NCBI GenBank assembly: GCA_938009235.1
Contig: CALLIK010000009.1
Location: 124,001-188,000 of the forward strand
Origin: an uncultured Caulobacterales bacterium
GTDB lineage: Bacteria > Pseudomonadota > Alphaproteobacteria > Caulobacterales > Maricaulaceae
Direction of reading: 5' to 3'
DNA length: 64,000 nucleotides
Part shown: piece by piece, positions 9,854 to 20,229 of the stretch
How positions within the stretch are numbered: the first letter of the stretch is position 1
Layout: each line of letters begins with the position of its first letter
The notes under the pieces: model-generated
What the model was told of the DNA's origin: nothing
What the model saw: the letters and a program-made list of their open reading frames with translations, nothing else
Databases searched by the model: none
Position numbers and translations under genes: made by a program

Positions 9854-11182
9854 TTAGTCGACGCAGCGTTCAACGACTTTCTTGATAGTCAGGCCTTGAA
9901 CGATGATTGAGAATACAACGACGGCATAAGTCGCGGTCAGGATCAGAGGTTTATATTCGTTCTCTGGCAGTGACAGCGCCAAGGCAACGGAAATGCCGCC
10001 GCGTACGCCGCCCCATGTTAGAACGGGAACTGCGCCTTTCGTGAAACTTTTGAACGTGCCGATGATTTTCATTGGCACATAGACGGCGCAGAGGCGTGCC
10101 AAAAGAACCAACGGGATCGCGACAGCACCGATGAGGGCGTATTCTGGAACAAGTCCTAGTACGAGGATTTCAAGGCCGATCAGCAAGAACAGAACCGAGT
10201 TCAAAATTTCGTCGATCATTTCCCAGAAGCCAAAGAGATATTGCTGCGTGTGCTCGCTCATCGCGACGCTTGCGCCTTTGTTACCGATCATCAGACCTGC
10301 GACGACAACTGCGATAGGACCAGACAAGTGATGCCCTAGAATTTCAATGCGTTGTGCGAGGGCGTATGTGCCTGCAACACAGGCAAGGCTGATAAGAATT
10401 TCAATGGCATGTTCGTCAATTCGAGCCATCATTTTATAGGTAATCCAACCCGCTATACCGCCAAGGACAGCGCCGCCGACAGCATCGACTACAAATAGCT
10501 CGATCACATCCAAGATGCCGATAGATCCGCCTGCAGGTGCAGCCGCCATAATCGGGCCTGCCAATTGGAACTCTCCAAACAGAGCGTGTCCGCCTGCACC
10601 GCTGCCCATAGCAATCGCGAGGATGAGCGTGAAGACAACCACGCCGACACCGTCGTTAAACAGGCTTTCACCTGCTATTTTCGTTTCAAGTGACTTTGGC
10701 ATTTTGACGGTTTTAAGGATGGATAGAACTGCGATTGGGTCCGTTGGGCTAATCAATGAGCCAAAGACGAGCGCCCAGATAAAGGGAACATCGAGACCGA
10801 AGAGCTTAGTTAGCCCCCAAAACCCTGTGCCGACAATGAATGTCGAGAGTACGACGCCGAATGTCGCCATGGACCCGATAGCCCATTTGGCATCTCGTAA
10901 TTTGCCCAGATCAACATGTAGGGCGCCTGCAAAGAGGAGGAAGCCCAACATGCCCTTCATCAAGGTCTCATTGAAATCAATTTGACCTAAGGCTGATTGC
11001 ACAGCGTCGGTCAGGCCGAGCGTTGGGACAAAGGCCTCTAGCGCCATTAAGATGAAACTGGCGAACAACGCCATCACGAGCAAGCCGATGGTGTGCGGTA
11101 ATTTCAAATAGGCTCGATTGAGCCACGACAACAGCGCGGACAATACGAGAAGAAGAGCGGCGATTTCAAAAAGTGATAACAT
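9854..11182 (-). CDS. Na+/H+ antiporter, CPA1/NhaP-type
   Basis: Multiple TM segments; LISPTDPIAVLSILK and WGGVRGGISVALAL motifs. Confidence 0.9.
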   Translation of the reverse strand: MLSLFEIAALLLVLSALLSWLNRAYLKLPHTIGLLVMALFASFILMALEAFVPTLGLTDAVQSALGQIDFNETLMKGMLGFLLFAGALHVDLGKLRDAKWAIGSMATFGVVLSTFIVGTGFWGLTKLFGLDVPFIWALVFGSLISPTDPIAVLSILKTVKMPKSLETKIAGESLFNDGVGVVVFTLILAIAMGSGAGGHALFGEFQLAGPIMAAAPAGGSIGILDVIELFVVDAVGGAVLGGIAGWITYKMMARIDEHAIEILISLACVAGTYALAQRIEILGHHLSGPIAVVVAGLMIGNKGASVAMSEHTQQYLFGFWEMIDEILNSVLFLLIGLEILVLGLVPEYALIGAVAIPLVLLARLCAVYVPMKIIGTFKSFTKGAVPVLTWGGVRGGISVALALSLPENEYKPLILTATYAVVVFSIIVQGLTIKKVVERCVD

Positions 11183-11250
11183 GACTCTGTCCTAACGTGT
11201 GTGCAGGACGGGGCAAGCCCATTTACGTGAGGCAACCCATAGAGAGGCGC

Positions 11251-11823
11251 TTATCTTGCGATATATTCCGAAACGCGGGTTTGAAAGAGGTCGCGTCTGC
11301 CTTCGGCTAGCAAATCAGCATGACGGCTAAAGCCATTGATCATGTCATCGCGGATACCCTGTTCGTCTTTAGCGAAATCGGAAAGCACATAGCCCGCAAC
11401 GCGGTCTTTGTGTCCAGGGTGGCCAATGCCGAGGCGGATGCGGTGGAAGTCCGGTCCGCCGCAGAGCTTATTGATTGAACGCAGGCCATTATGTCCAGCT
11501 AGACCGCCGCCCAATTTAACGCGAAACTTACCAGGGGCGAGATCGAGTTCGTCATGGAGGACGGTGAGATCCGATAAGCCAAGCTTATAGAAAGACAGGG
11601 CGGCTTGAACAGCTTGTCCGCTCTCATTCATGAATGTTGAGGGTTTGAGAAGGAGGACCTTACGTCCCCCAATTAGGCCTGTCGTTGTTAGGCCTTTGAA
11701 TTGTGACTTCCACGCAGGGAAGTTGTTGTCCTCGGCGATGGCGTCGAGGACAAGGAAACCGATGTTATGGCGATTGCCATGATATTTGGCCCCGGGATTC
11801 CCGAGGCCGCACCAGATTTCCAT
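11251..11823 (-). CDS. pth: Peptidyl-tRNA hydrolase
   Basis: GLGNPGAKYHGNRHNIGF; likely start MEIWCGLG at 11823. Confidence 0.94.
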   Translation of the reverse strand: MEIWCGLGNPGAKYHGNRHNIGFLVLDAIAEDNNFPAWKSQFKGLTTTGLIGGRKVLLLKPSTFMNESGQAVQAALSFYKLGLSDLTVLHDELDLAPGKFRVKLGGGLAGHNGLRSINKLCGGPDFHRIRLGIGHPGHKDRVAGYVLSDFAKDEQGIRDDMINGFSRHADLLAEGRRDLFQTRVSEYIAR

Positions 11824-11874
11824 GATGTTATCCTCCGTACGGCGAGAGAGTAGCCGGCGTAGGACCGAAAGCAA

Positions 11875-12519
11875 CTAGCCTTCTGCGCCTTCAGCTGCAG
11901 GAGCTTCTGCGCCTTCAGCTGCTGCGGCCTCTTCTTCTTCTTCCTCAGCGGTTTTGGATGTACGAGATGGAACAATCGTAGCGATTGTAACGTCACGACC
12001 AGCAATACCTGGCTTAACGCCTTTTGGAAGCATGACTTCTGAGAGATGGATCGAATCGCCGATGTCCATGCCTGAAATGTCGACTTCAAGGCTGTCTGGA
12101 ATTGAACCCGCTGGGCATTTGATTTCGATGCTGTAACGCACAACGTTCAATGCACCGCCGGCTTTCATGCCAGGTGAGACGTCTTCGCCGACGAATACGG
12201 CAGAAACGTTTACGTCGATGATTGTTTTGTCTGTCACGCGATAGAAGTCTACGTGCATAGGGCGATCAGTAACAGGATGGAACTGAACGTCTTTTGTTAG
12301 CGCTTTTTGTGGTTTGCCATCGTAGTTTAGCTCAACCATGTTGGACAGGAACTGACCAGAGTTGATAGCTTTCAACACATCGTTGAATTTCATGCTTACT
12401 GATACAGGGGCTTTATCACCACCATATACTATGCCTGGAACCACACCATTACGGCGGGCTTCGCGGGCATTTCCGGTTCCGCTTTCTTCGCGGACTACTA
12501 CGTCGAGAACAACACTCAT
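11875..12519 (-). CDS. rplY: 50S ribosomal protein L25/general stress protein Ctc
   Basis: L25/TL5 fold with Ala/Glu-rich C-terminus; adjacent to pth and prs. Confidence 0.93.
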   Translation of the reverse strand: MSVVLDVVVREESGTGNAREARRNGVVPGIVYGGDKAPVSVSMKFNDVLKAINSGQFLSNMVELNYDGKPQKALTKDVQFHPVTDRPMHVDFYRVTDKTIIDVNVSAVFVGEDVSPGMKAGGALNVVRYSIEIKCPAGSIPDSLEVDISGMDIGDSIHLSEVMLPKGVKPGIAGRDVTIATIVPSRTSKTAEEEEEEAAAAEGAEAPAAEGAEG

Positions 12520-12678
12520 TGTACTGGCCTTAAGTTTATGTCTGGGCTCAAAAAACGAACCGCCTCAAGTGTGTTGAAGCGGCGGAGCTAGAGCTGAATC
12601 TATTATTGCCGCGCCCTTTAGCTAATAGGCGCGAGGTGCGCAAGGGTATTTGCGCGTTCGTGTCCATGTATTCTTCGT

Positions 12679-13620
12679 TTAAACGAAGAGTTTTGACACA
12701 CTTTCATCATTTGCAATCCGTCGGATCGCTTCGCCAAGCAAAGTTGCAGTCGAACATTCCCTGATTTTATCGCAATCTTTGACCTTTTGAGGCTGTGCGA
12801 TTGTGTTTGTAATGACCAACTCTGTTAGTTCGGAATTGGTGATCCGTTCGACAGCAGGATCAGATAGAACGCCATGTGTGATATAGGCGGAGACAGAACT
12901 TGCGCCATGATCTTTGAGAGCTTTGGCAGCGTTACACAATGTTCCACCCGAATCGATGATGTCATCATAAAGGATGCAGTTTCGGCCTGCGACGTCGCCG
13001 ATGATGTTCATGACTTCGCTTTCGCCAGCTTTTGGACGGCGTTTATCAACAATGGCAATATCAGCGTTAAATTCTTTTGCGATGGCGCGTGTCCGAACAA
13101 CGCCGCCCGTATCAGGGGAGACGAAGAGCAAGCTCTTACGATCGCTTTTAGAGAATTGCTCTTTGATGTCCGCAATAAAGACAGGCTGCCCGAATAGGTT
13201 ATCCGTCGGGATGTCAAAGAACCCTTGGATTTGTCCAGCATGTAAATCGACAGTTAGAACGCGGTCTGCGCCTGCCTTGCAAATCAGGTTTGCGACGAGT
13301 TTAGCCGAAATAGGTGTACGGCCGCCCGTTTTGCGGTCCTGACGTGCATATCCAAAATAAGGGATAACAGCTGTGATACGCTTGGCTGATGCGCGGCGTA
13401 GCGCGTCAATCAGAATGAGAAGTTCCATCAAGTGATCATTGGCTGGCGCAGATGTAGGCTGGATTAGGAAGATATCTTCGCCGCGTACATTTTCATTGAT
13501 GCGTGCGAAAATTTCTTGGTCGCGGAATCGTTCGATGTCGACACTCGTGAGAGGGATGTCGAGCACATCTGCAATACCTTTCGCCAAAGGGTTATTGGCG
13601 GTGCCGCTGATGAGTTTCAT
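12679..13620 (-). CDS. prs: Ribose-phosphate pyrophosphokinase
   Basis: Full-length PRPP synthetase; [29 protein letters not shown]. Confidence 0.95.
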   Translation of the reverse strand: MKLISGTANNPLAKGIADVLDIPLTSVDIERFRDQEIFARINENVRGEDIFLIQPTSAPANDHLMELLILIDALRRASAKRITAVIPYFGYARQDRKTGGRTPISAKLVANLICKAGADRVLTVDLHAGQIQGFFDIPTDNLFGQPVFIADIKEQFSKSDRKSLLFVSPDTGGVVRTRAIAKEFNADIAIVDKRRPKAGESEVMNIIGDVAGRNCILYDDIIDSGGTLCNAAKALKDHGASSVSAYITHGVLSDPAVERITNSELTELVITNTIAQPQKVKDCDKIRECSTATLLGEAIRRIANDESVSKLFV

Positions 13621-13687
13621 GGCCGAGTTCCTGTGGAGGCTTGAATTATCGTTCCGTTACCGTTCCAACTTATCAGAGTCCACTGAC

Positions 13688-14437
13688 TTAGAGCATAACG
13701 ACTGCGGATAAGTTGCGACCATATCCCGTTATGTTCTCATGCGTGTTTCGCCGATAGCTGAAATAGGTGTCTGCTTCGGTATAAGTGCAGTGTTTCGTCC
13801 AAGTGGCAGACACGCCCATGACGTCCAAGCGCGACAGAATGAATGCGGGTAAGTCGAAATGGGCTTTCGCGCCGCTTGGCGTATGGAAAAATTGTTCGTA
13901 ATCCTCATTCATCTCTAAAAACTCCGCACGAAATTCTTCTCCGACTTCGTAATTCTTGGGACCGATGCAGGGGCCAAGTATAGCGGTGATGTCTGCGGGC
14001 GTCGCGCCGACTTCGCACATAGCGGCGACAGTGCTCTCAACAATGCCGCCAAGTGCGCCGCGCCACCCTGCGTGGCAGGCGCCAATCACGCCCGCTTTTG
14101 GGTCTGATAATAAAACAGGACCGCAATCTGCACTGAGGGCGGAGATGGCGAGGCCTTTGACGGTTGTGACGAGGCCGTCTGCTTGAAGCGGCTCAGTTGG
14201 CGGTTCGGTGATGATCTCTACAATATCAGAGTGAATTTGATGAAGGCTCACAAGATGCGTCGGCGCGACGCCCATCGCCTGCGCAATACGGGCGCGGTTT
14301 TCTGCGACGTGGTCGAGGGTGTCGTCCGAACGCTCGCCTGCGTTTAAGCTATCATAGACACCTTTTGACACGCCGCCTTGCCGCCCGAAAAACCCATGCT
14401 TAGCAGAAAGCGTGTCTGAAATATGATGTGGGGTCAT
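13688..14437 (-). CDS. pgeF: Peptidoglycan editing factor PgeF / polyphenol oxidase family
   Basis: SADCGPVLLSD, GACHAGWRGALGGI and TYTEADTYFSYRR motifs. Confidence 0.9.
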   Translation of the reverse strand: MTPHHISDTLSAKHGFFGRQGGVSKGVYDSLNAGERSDDTLDHVAENRARIAQAMGVAPTHLVSLHQIHSDIVEIITEPPTEPLQADGLVTTVKGLAISALSADCGPVLLSDPKAGVIGACHAGWRGALGGIVESTVAAMCEVGATPADITAILGPCIGPKNYEVGEEFRAEFLEMNEDYEQFFHTPSGAKAHFDLPAFILSRLDVMGVSATWTKHCTYTEADTYFSYRRNTHENITGYGRNLSAVVML

Positions 14438-15549
14438 CGGAGTCCTAGCGGCGGTGGTAGATCAGCAGAGGAAAGGCACATAGCTTTGAATAACTCGCCC
14501 ATTTCATCTTCGGCCGTAAGACGGTGTAATTGCCGCGCAATGACAGCTTTCGCCTCTGGCTTTACGCGGGTGAGGGCGACGGCGCGCATCTCTACGCCAA
14601 GTTTGGAGAGAAGCTCGCGCTGCGGAACCGCCGCGCTGGCCGTGAGGCCTGCAGCCAGTGCGACTTCTGACAACGCGGCGAAATCAACGCGCGCGGTTAG
14701 GTCTGTATTCCCAGGGTCAGAAAACACGCCGACTTTTTCGTGGCGTTTCAAGGCTTGCAAGGTGTCGCCAAATTCTGTGTCTTCGGGGCCGTAATCTATA
14801 AAGAGTGCGCGTCCAGGATGCTCTGCGAAACGCTCTACCAAGCCGTCAACAATCTGCGCGACTGCTGGGCAAGTTTCTAGCAAGTTGTCTTTGCGGGCGT
14901 CACTTGCACCGTCGGGCAGGCGTTGAGTCAGGCCCGCAGGGGCAGGGACGTCGATGCGGACGAAACAGAGGCTGTCGTCATCATTCAATCCAACGCGGCG
15001 CTCTACCCACCCGTCTTTACCCGCGAATGGATCATTACAGATCAACTGTTGGATCGGGAGGCAGTCGAGAAATTCATTGCCCACAATCAGGCTAGGGCCT
15101 GCGGGAACATCTTCGAGGCGTGCGGCCCACTGAACAGGGACGCCAGCAGCGGCGAGTGTACGACCTTGGACGGCTTCTAGCGCGGCAGAGGCTTCGATGA
15201 GCCAGACTTGGATGGCGGCTTTGAAACCTGCGTCGAGTGAGGCTGCACGAAGCATATCGCTCATCATGATACCGCGTCCGGGACCGAGCTCGATCAAGTG
15301 AAGCGTGTCTGGCCGCCCGAGGTCGATCCAACTTTGTACGCACCAGAGACCTATGACTTCGCCAAACATCTGCGAAATTTCAGGGGCCGTGATGAAATCA
15401 CCCTCTGCGCCTAGCGGATCACGCGTCGGGTAATAGCCTTGGACGGGGTCCAACAGGCAGACCGTCATATATTCGGCCACGCTCATTGGTCCCGCTTCGC
15501 GAATGCGGTGCTTTATCTTGTCTTTAAGTGACAGGTCTTGTTCAGGCAT
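14434..15549 (-). CDS. MidA/NDUFAF7-family class I SAM methyltransferase
   Basis: ELGPGRGIMMSDMLR and GNEFLDCLPIQQ motifs. Confidence 0.9.
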   Translation of the reverse strand: MPEQDLSLKDKIKHRIREAGPMSVAEYMTVCLLDPVQGYYPTRDPLGAEGDFITAPEISQMFGEVIGLWCVQSWIDLGRPDTLHLIELGPGRGIMMSDMLRAASLDAGFKAAIQVWLIEASAALEAVQGRTLAAAGVPVQWAARLEDVPAGPSLIVGNEFLDCLPIQQLICNDPFAGKDGWVERRVGLNDDDSLCFVRIDVPAPAGLTQRLPDGASDARKDNLLETCPAVAQIVDGLVERFAEHPGRALFIDYGPEDTEFGDTLQALKRHEKVGVFSDPGNTDLTARVDFAALSEVALAAGLTASAAVPQRELLSKLGVEMRAVALTRVKPEAKAVIARQLHRLTAEDEMGELFKAMCLSSADLPPPLGLR

Positions 15550-15551
15550 GA

Positions 15552-16442
15552 TTACTCGCTGTCGCCTTTGACAGGTTCAGCGAGGCGCTTTGGTGAGACT
15601 GGTGCGCGGCGATACGCCCAAACCACGATAATCGCGCCGATGACAACCATTGGCAGGCTGTAGGCCATGCCGCGGGTTAGTAGGCCGAACTGAGCAATAT
15701 TATCAGGCTCTCGTGCAAACTCGATGCAGAAACGGAAAAGACCATAGAAGAAGGTCAGTGACCCAAAGATGACTCCCGGTTTCGTCAAAGCTTTGTAACG
15801 TACCGTTAGAAAACGAAGAATGAGGAACAGGACGAGGCCTTCCAAAAAGGCTTCATACAGTTGGCTCGGATGGCGTGCGAGGAAATCAGGGTCTTTCGGA
15901 AACCGCATAGCCCATGGCAAATCGGTTGGACGGCCCCATAATTCTTGATTTACGAAATTGGCTAAACGGACCAGACCTAAACCAATCGGCGCACCGACTG
16001 CGGCCATATCGCCTATCCGAAATTTTTCGATCTTGTGACGCCAGCTTGCATAGAGGCCTGCGCAGACGACACCGAGGAAACCACCATGAAAACTCATGCC
16101 ACCTTCCCAGACTTTAAACACGTCTAGTGGTGCGGACAGGAATGTGCCCGGTGAGTAGAGAATTATAAATCCCAAACGCCCGCCTGCGATAATTCCGATA
16201 AGGCAATAGAACATGAGGTCCGACAACATCGGCTCGTTAGGTATGGTGACTGGAACCCGAGTGGCTCCACCTGAAATCCAAATGTCGCGGCGTTTCGTAA
16301 GCTTCAAAGCATAAAGATATGCCCCGAACAGGCCGACGACATAACCAACGCCATACCATTTTAACGAAAATTTCCCAATCGTGAAGATATCGTCGCGGAG
16401 CCAGCTTGGGAAATCTATGGCAGTAATGATTGAAAGAATCAT
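15552..16442 (-). CDS. lgt: Prolipoprotein diacylglyceryl transferase
   Basis: GGMSFHGGFLG, LGLVRLANFVNQELWGRPT and HPSQLYEAFLEG motifs. Confidence 0.94.
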   Translation of the reverse strand: MILSIITAIDFPSWLRDDIFTIGKFSLKWYGVGYVVGLFGAYLYALKLTKRRDIWISGGATRVPVTIPNEPMLSDLMFYCLIGIIAGGRLGFIILYSPGTFLSAPLDVFKVWEGGMSFHGGFLGVVCAGLYASWRHKIEKFRIGDMAAVGAPIGLGLVRLANFVNQELWGRPTDLPWAMRFPKDPDFLARHPSQLYEAFLEGLVLFLILRFLTVRYKALTKPGVIFGSLTFFYGLFRFCIEFAREPDNIAQFGLLTRGMAYSLPMVVIGAIIVVWAYRRAPVSPKRLAEPVKGDSE

Positions 16443-16553
16443 GGGGCGTTGAACTCGAATGGTGGAAAATCTGTGTTACCATCCCTACATCAGTTAAAAT
16501 AGCAATCAAAGCGAAACAGGCCTACCCTAAGGCCTATTGAACAAGGCCCTGAC

Positions 16554-16817
16554 ATGACTGGTAAAAATAAACCCCTCGATGATCTCTCCAATTTGATGAC
16601 AAATGCTGTCGGCGCGATCAAAGGCGTTGGTGATGAAGTCAAAGCAATGGGTCGCTCTCAAGCTGAAAAATTCGTCCAAGAGATGGATTTGGTTTCGCGT
16701 GAAGAATTCAACGTACTGAAAGCGCGCCTAGATGCTGCATTGGCAGAAATCGAAGTGCTCAAGACACCCGCGCCAAAGAAATCACTTCGTAAAAAAGCGG
16801 TCCCTAAGAAAAAGTAA
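16554..16817 (+). CDS. UbiK/BMFP-family accessory factor
   Basis: Short coiled-coil protein with VSREEFNVLKARLDAALAEIEVLK. Confidence 0.8.
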   Translation: MTGKNKPLDDLSNLMTNAVGAIKGVGDEVKAMGRSQAEKFVQEMDLVSREEFNVLKARLDAALAEIEVLKTPAPKKSLRKKAVPKKK

Positions 16818-16854
16818 GTCTTTATCTTAGCGTCTGAAACGATAGATCACATTT

Positions 16855-17607
16855 ATGCCAAACCTGTTTCTTGAGTTACGAAATGATCATGACGTCGATC
16901 AGTATAAGTCTAATTTTGAACGCGACGGCTTTGTTCGCATAAATCGATTGTTTTCAGACGAGCTGGCTGAACAAATCCATGCTGTTCTGGAAAATAAAAC
17001 GCCGTGGCACTTAGTTCATTCTACGCCCGATCATACGCACCAATATTACCATCCAAATGTCTGGAATGCTAAAGCTGCTGCGGAACGCGCAGAGGTTTTC
17101 AAGCAAGTCTCTACTCAGGCTAGGGATGGGTTTTCTTACCTCTATACCTGCTACCCTATGATCCAGGCCTATTTGAAAGGGCAGGATCCAGAGTGGCCGC
17201 TGCATGCTATGACTGAGTTCTTGAACACCCATGAGGTGCTTGAATTCGTAAAAGACATTACGGGTGAGCCAGAGTGTGATCGTTTGGACTGCCAAGCGAC
17301 GAAATATTCTCAGGGGCATTTTTTAAACACACATTATGATCATGACGCGGGCAGTTTATCAAACCGTAAAGTGGCCTATGTCATGAGCTTCACTAAAGAC
17401 TGGCCTGCAAATTGGGGCGGGCAACTTTTGATGTTGGACGATGAAGACACAGTACTGTCAGGGTTTACCCCGACTTTCAATTCCCTGACATTGTTTAAAG
17501 TACCAAAGCGTCATTTGGTGACGCAAGTTTCAAGCTTTGCGGGCCATTCGCGCTATTCTATCACAGGCTGGCTTCTAAATAATGTGCCGTCTGCTCCTGC
17601 GAGCTAA
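16855..17607 (+). CDS. 2OG-Fe(II) oxygenase family protein
   Basis: HYDHDAG...GGQL...HxV...YSITGW pattern. Confidence 0.8.
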   Translation: MPNLFLELRNDHDVDQYKSNFERDGFVRINRLFSDELAEQIHAVLENKTPWHLVHSTPDHTHQYYHPNVWNAKAAAERAEVFKQVSTQARDGFSYLYTCYPMIQAYLKGQDPEWPLHAMTEFLNTHEVLEFVKDITGEPECDRLDCQATKYSQGHFLNTHYDHDAGSLSNRKVAYVMSFTKDWPANWGGQLLMLDDEDTVLSGFTPTFNSLTLFKVPKRHLVTQVSSFAGHSRYSITGWLLNNVPSAPAS

Positions 17608-17636
17608 TGAAAGAGAGCGGATAGATTAGGCGCGTC

Positions 17637-19157
17637 CTAAAACGCGTTGCCGCCACCGCCGCTGCCATTGCCGTAATCTTCTTCGACCCAATTGCCGAAC
17701 TTTGTGAGATGCGGCGTAAAGGACAAGGCGACTGTGCCGATAGGGCCATGACGTTGCTTGCCGATGATAACCTCGGCTTTACCGTGTAGCTTTTCCATCT
17801 TGCCCATCCATTCTTCGTGGGCTGCGACGTCGTCTTCGGACGGCTCTGTCCGCGAGAGGTAATATTCCTCGCGGAATACAAACATCACCACATCGGCATC
17901 TTGCTCGATTGAGCCTGATTCCCGTAGATCAGAGAGTTGCGGGCGTTTGTCATCGCGTTGCTCAACCGCACGCGAGAGCTGCGCAAGGGCGAGAACGGGA
18001 ACGTCGAGTTCTTTCGCCAGCGCCTTGAGACCCTGTGTAATCATCGAGACTTCTTGCACGCGGTTGGAATTTGACCCCATGCCTGCGCCGCCCGTGAGGA
18101 GCTGTAGGTAATCAACCACGATACAATCTAGGCCGCGTTGACGTTTCAGACGCCGTGCACGCGCAGAAAGCGCACCGATGGATAAGCCGCCAGTGTCATC
18201 AATATGCAATGGAATTTGGATGATCGTATCTGCGGCTTCTCGAATTTCTTCATACTGCGCTGCGGTGATGTCGCCGCGGCGGATGTGATGCGAGGAGACG
18301 CGCGCTTCTTCCGCGAGCAATCGTGTCGCGAGCTGTTCAGAGCTCATCTCGAGGCTGAAGAAACCCACGACGCCGCCGTCGGTTGTTTTATCAATGCCAT
18401 TTTCGTCTTTTTCTTTTTTGAAATGTTTCGCTACATGGAAGGCAATGTTGGTTGCCAAAGAGGTCTTACCCATCGATGGACGTCCCGCGAGGATGATCAA
18501 ATCAGATTTGTGTAACCCGCCAAGCTGACGATCCAAATCAACAAGACCAGTTGAAAGACCAGAGAGGTTGCCGTCTCGCGTGAACGCGGCTGACATCATC
18601 TCAATTGAGGCGACGAGCGCCGTTTCAAAATCAATAAAGCCCTGCTGGGTGCCGCCTAATTCGGCGAGATTATAAAGCTGACTTTCGGCTTCAATGATTT
18701 GCGCCTGCGCATTGGCTTCGCTGTCTGGGTCTGTCGCGGTGGCCTTGATCATGTCTGAGAGACGGATCAGCTCGCGGCGCATCGCCATATCGAAAATCAG
18801 TTTCGCATATTCAGGGGCCGTCGACGAGGGCGGGGCATTATCAAGCAGCAAGGCTAGATATTCGACGCCGCCAATATCGACGAGTGTTTCGTCTTGCGAA
18901 AACCGGTTCTTAAGGACAATCGCATCGGCAAGGCGGCCTGTTTCAATTAGGCGCGCAATCGCATCATAAATCCGAACATGTACGGGATTGTAGAAATGCT
19001 TGGCCTGCGTGATTTGTGAAATCTTGTGATAGACTTCGTTGTCATAGAGCAAAACACCCAGAAGCGCGGCTTCGGCCTCTTGGCTTTGCGGCGTGGAGTC
19101 TAGCTCTCCACCTTGGCTCTCACCGTGGAACGAATCGATATCTGTAGGGTAATCCAT
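17637..19157 (-). CDS. dnaB: Replicative DNA helicase DnaB
   Basis: Walker A GRPSMGKTSLA; DYLQLL; full length. Confidence 0.96.
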   Translation of the reverse strand: MDYPTDIDSFHGESQGGELDSTPQSQEAEAALLGVLLYDNEVYHKISQITQAKHFYNPVHVRIYDAIARLIETGRLADAIVLKNRFSQDETLVDIGGVEYLALLLDNAPPSSTAPEYAKLIFDMAMRRELIRLSDMIKATATDPDSEANAQAQIIEAESQLYNLAELGGTQQGFIDFETALVASIEMMSAAFTRDGNLSGLSTGLVDLDRQLGGLHKSDLIILAGRPSMGKTSLATNIAFHVAKHFKKEKDENGIDKTTDGGVVGFFSLEMSSEQLATRLLAEEARVSSHHIRRGDITAAQYEEIREAADTIIQIPLHIDDTGGLSIGALSARARRLKRQRGLDCIVVDYLQLLTGGAGMGSNSNRVQEVSMITQGLKALAKELDVPVLALAQLSRAVEQRDDKRPQLSDLRESGSIEQDADVVMFVFREEYYLSRTEPSEDDVAAHEEWMGKMEKLHGKAEVIIGKQRHGPIGTVALSFTPHLTKFGNWVEEDYGNGSGGGGNAF

Positions 19158-19260
19158 ATCTGACCTTATGCGGGATCGCGGCTATGTGTCATAGCTGAAA
19201 TAGAGTTAGGAATATAGTCCTTTGTGTGTAAGTCTAACTCTGGGGATAACCTCAAGCTAT

Positions 19261-19360
19261 AAAACTATAAAACAGGCACGGGGGAGAGAACCCGTACCTG
19301 TTACCCCGCCAACTGGCGCGCTCTGAAGGGGGTAGAGAGCTGAGCCGTAATAGTTGGCGG
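19261..19360 (-). ncRNA. Candidate 3'UTR-derived small RNA with rho-independent terminator
   Basis: 9-bp stem CCGCCAACT/AGTTGGCGG (19306-19314 / 19352-19360) with inner stem and C-rich loop, then terminator stem AACAGGtACGGG...CCCGTgCCTGTT followed by TTTTATAGTTTT on the minus strand. Confidence 0.45.
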
Positions 19361-19386
19361 TATCCTTGTGGGTCTGTGGATAAGAC

Positions 19387-20022
19387 CTAAGTGAGCGTAT
19401 TTATGACGCGTTCCATGTCATCGGCGAGATACCCGATGTTATAGGTGATATCGTCAGCTTTGGCCGCGCCAAGAACTTCGCCAGTGTGCGTATCGACAAG
19501 AAGGGCTTTAGCTTTGGCCTTATCCCAGCTGTCACAGCCGTCGTGAATGGTTAGGCCTGTCTCGGACAAGGCTTTGCCGCCAAAACTAGACCAGTATGCA
19601 TCTGCGCCCATGCCATAGAGGATGACGTGGGAGTATCCTTCATTGGCGGCGGTGAGGCGGATTTCGTCAATCTTGTTGTCTGTGTCGACACCGTCGAACG
19701 CAATTTCAGGAATGTATTTCAGGTAGTCACCTGCATTCATGACTTCGATATCTAGGCCGACGCGCTTGTCTAGCATCTTCCAGTCAAATTCTTCGCCGTA
19801 GGGTGTTGGGATTAAACGTCCGCCGTCCAGACGCGCTACGCCAATTCTCGCTGAGGCAGGGAGGTACGTTTTTTCCGCATCCATATGAAGCGTTTCGCCT
19901 GTTAGCGTTTCAATCCCCATACCCGCTTGTTCAACTGGATTTGTGATATCCAATGCATAGGCTGTGTTTGCGAAGCCTGTGATCATGGCGGCGATGGCGG
20001 CGGTTTTTAAAAGTGTTTTCAT
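19387..20022 (-). CDS. Exported hypothetical protein, possible paralog of 20886..21680
   Basis: Signal peptide; LPASARIGVARLDGGRLIP segment resembles FPARIGLARIDRGSLVGIP in 20886..21680. Confidence 0.6.
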   Translation of the reverse strand: MKTLLKTAAIAAMITGFANTAYALDITNPVEQAGMGIETLTGETLHMDAEKTYLPASARIGVARLDGGRLIPTPYGEEFDWKMLDKRVGLDIEVMNAGDYLKYIPEIAFDGVDTDNKIDEIRLTAANEGYSHVILYGMGADAYWSSFGGKALSETGLTIHDGCDSWDKAKAKALLVDTHTGEVLGAAKADDITYNIGYLADDMERVINTLT

Positions 20023-20229
20023 GTTCTTACCCTCTGTGTTGTTGTTGATCCTTTTATGACGGCAGCAAAGGGCAGAGCTTGGACGGTGATGTGCTGATTT
20101 TTAGGCAATGTTTTGGTAATGTGGCGGAGATTGCGGCGAAACAGGCCAAATGTGGCAGAGGTTTGGCCATAGACTGAGCGTTAGATGAACGGCTTTGCTT
20201 TGGCGGACGATTTCTGTCTAAATACGGAT

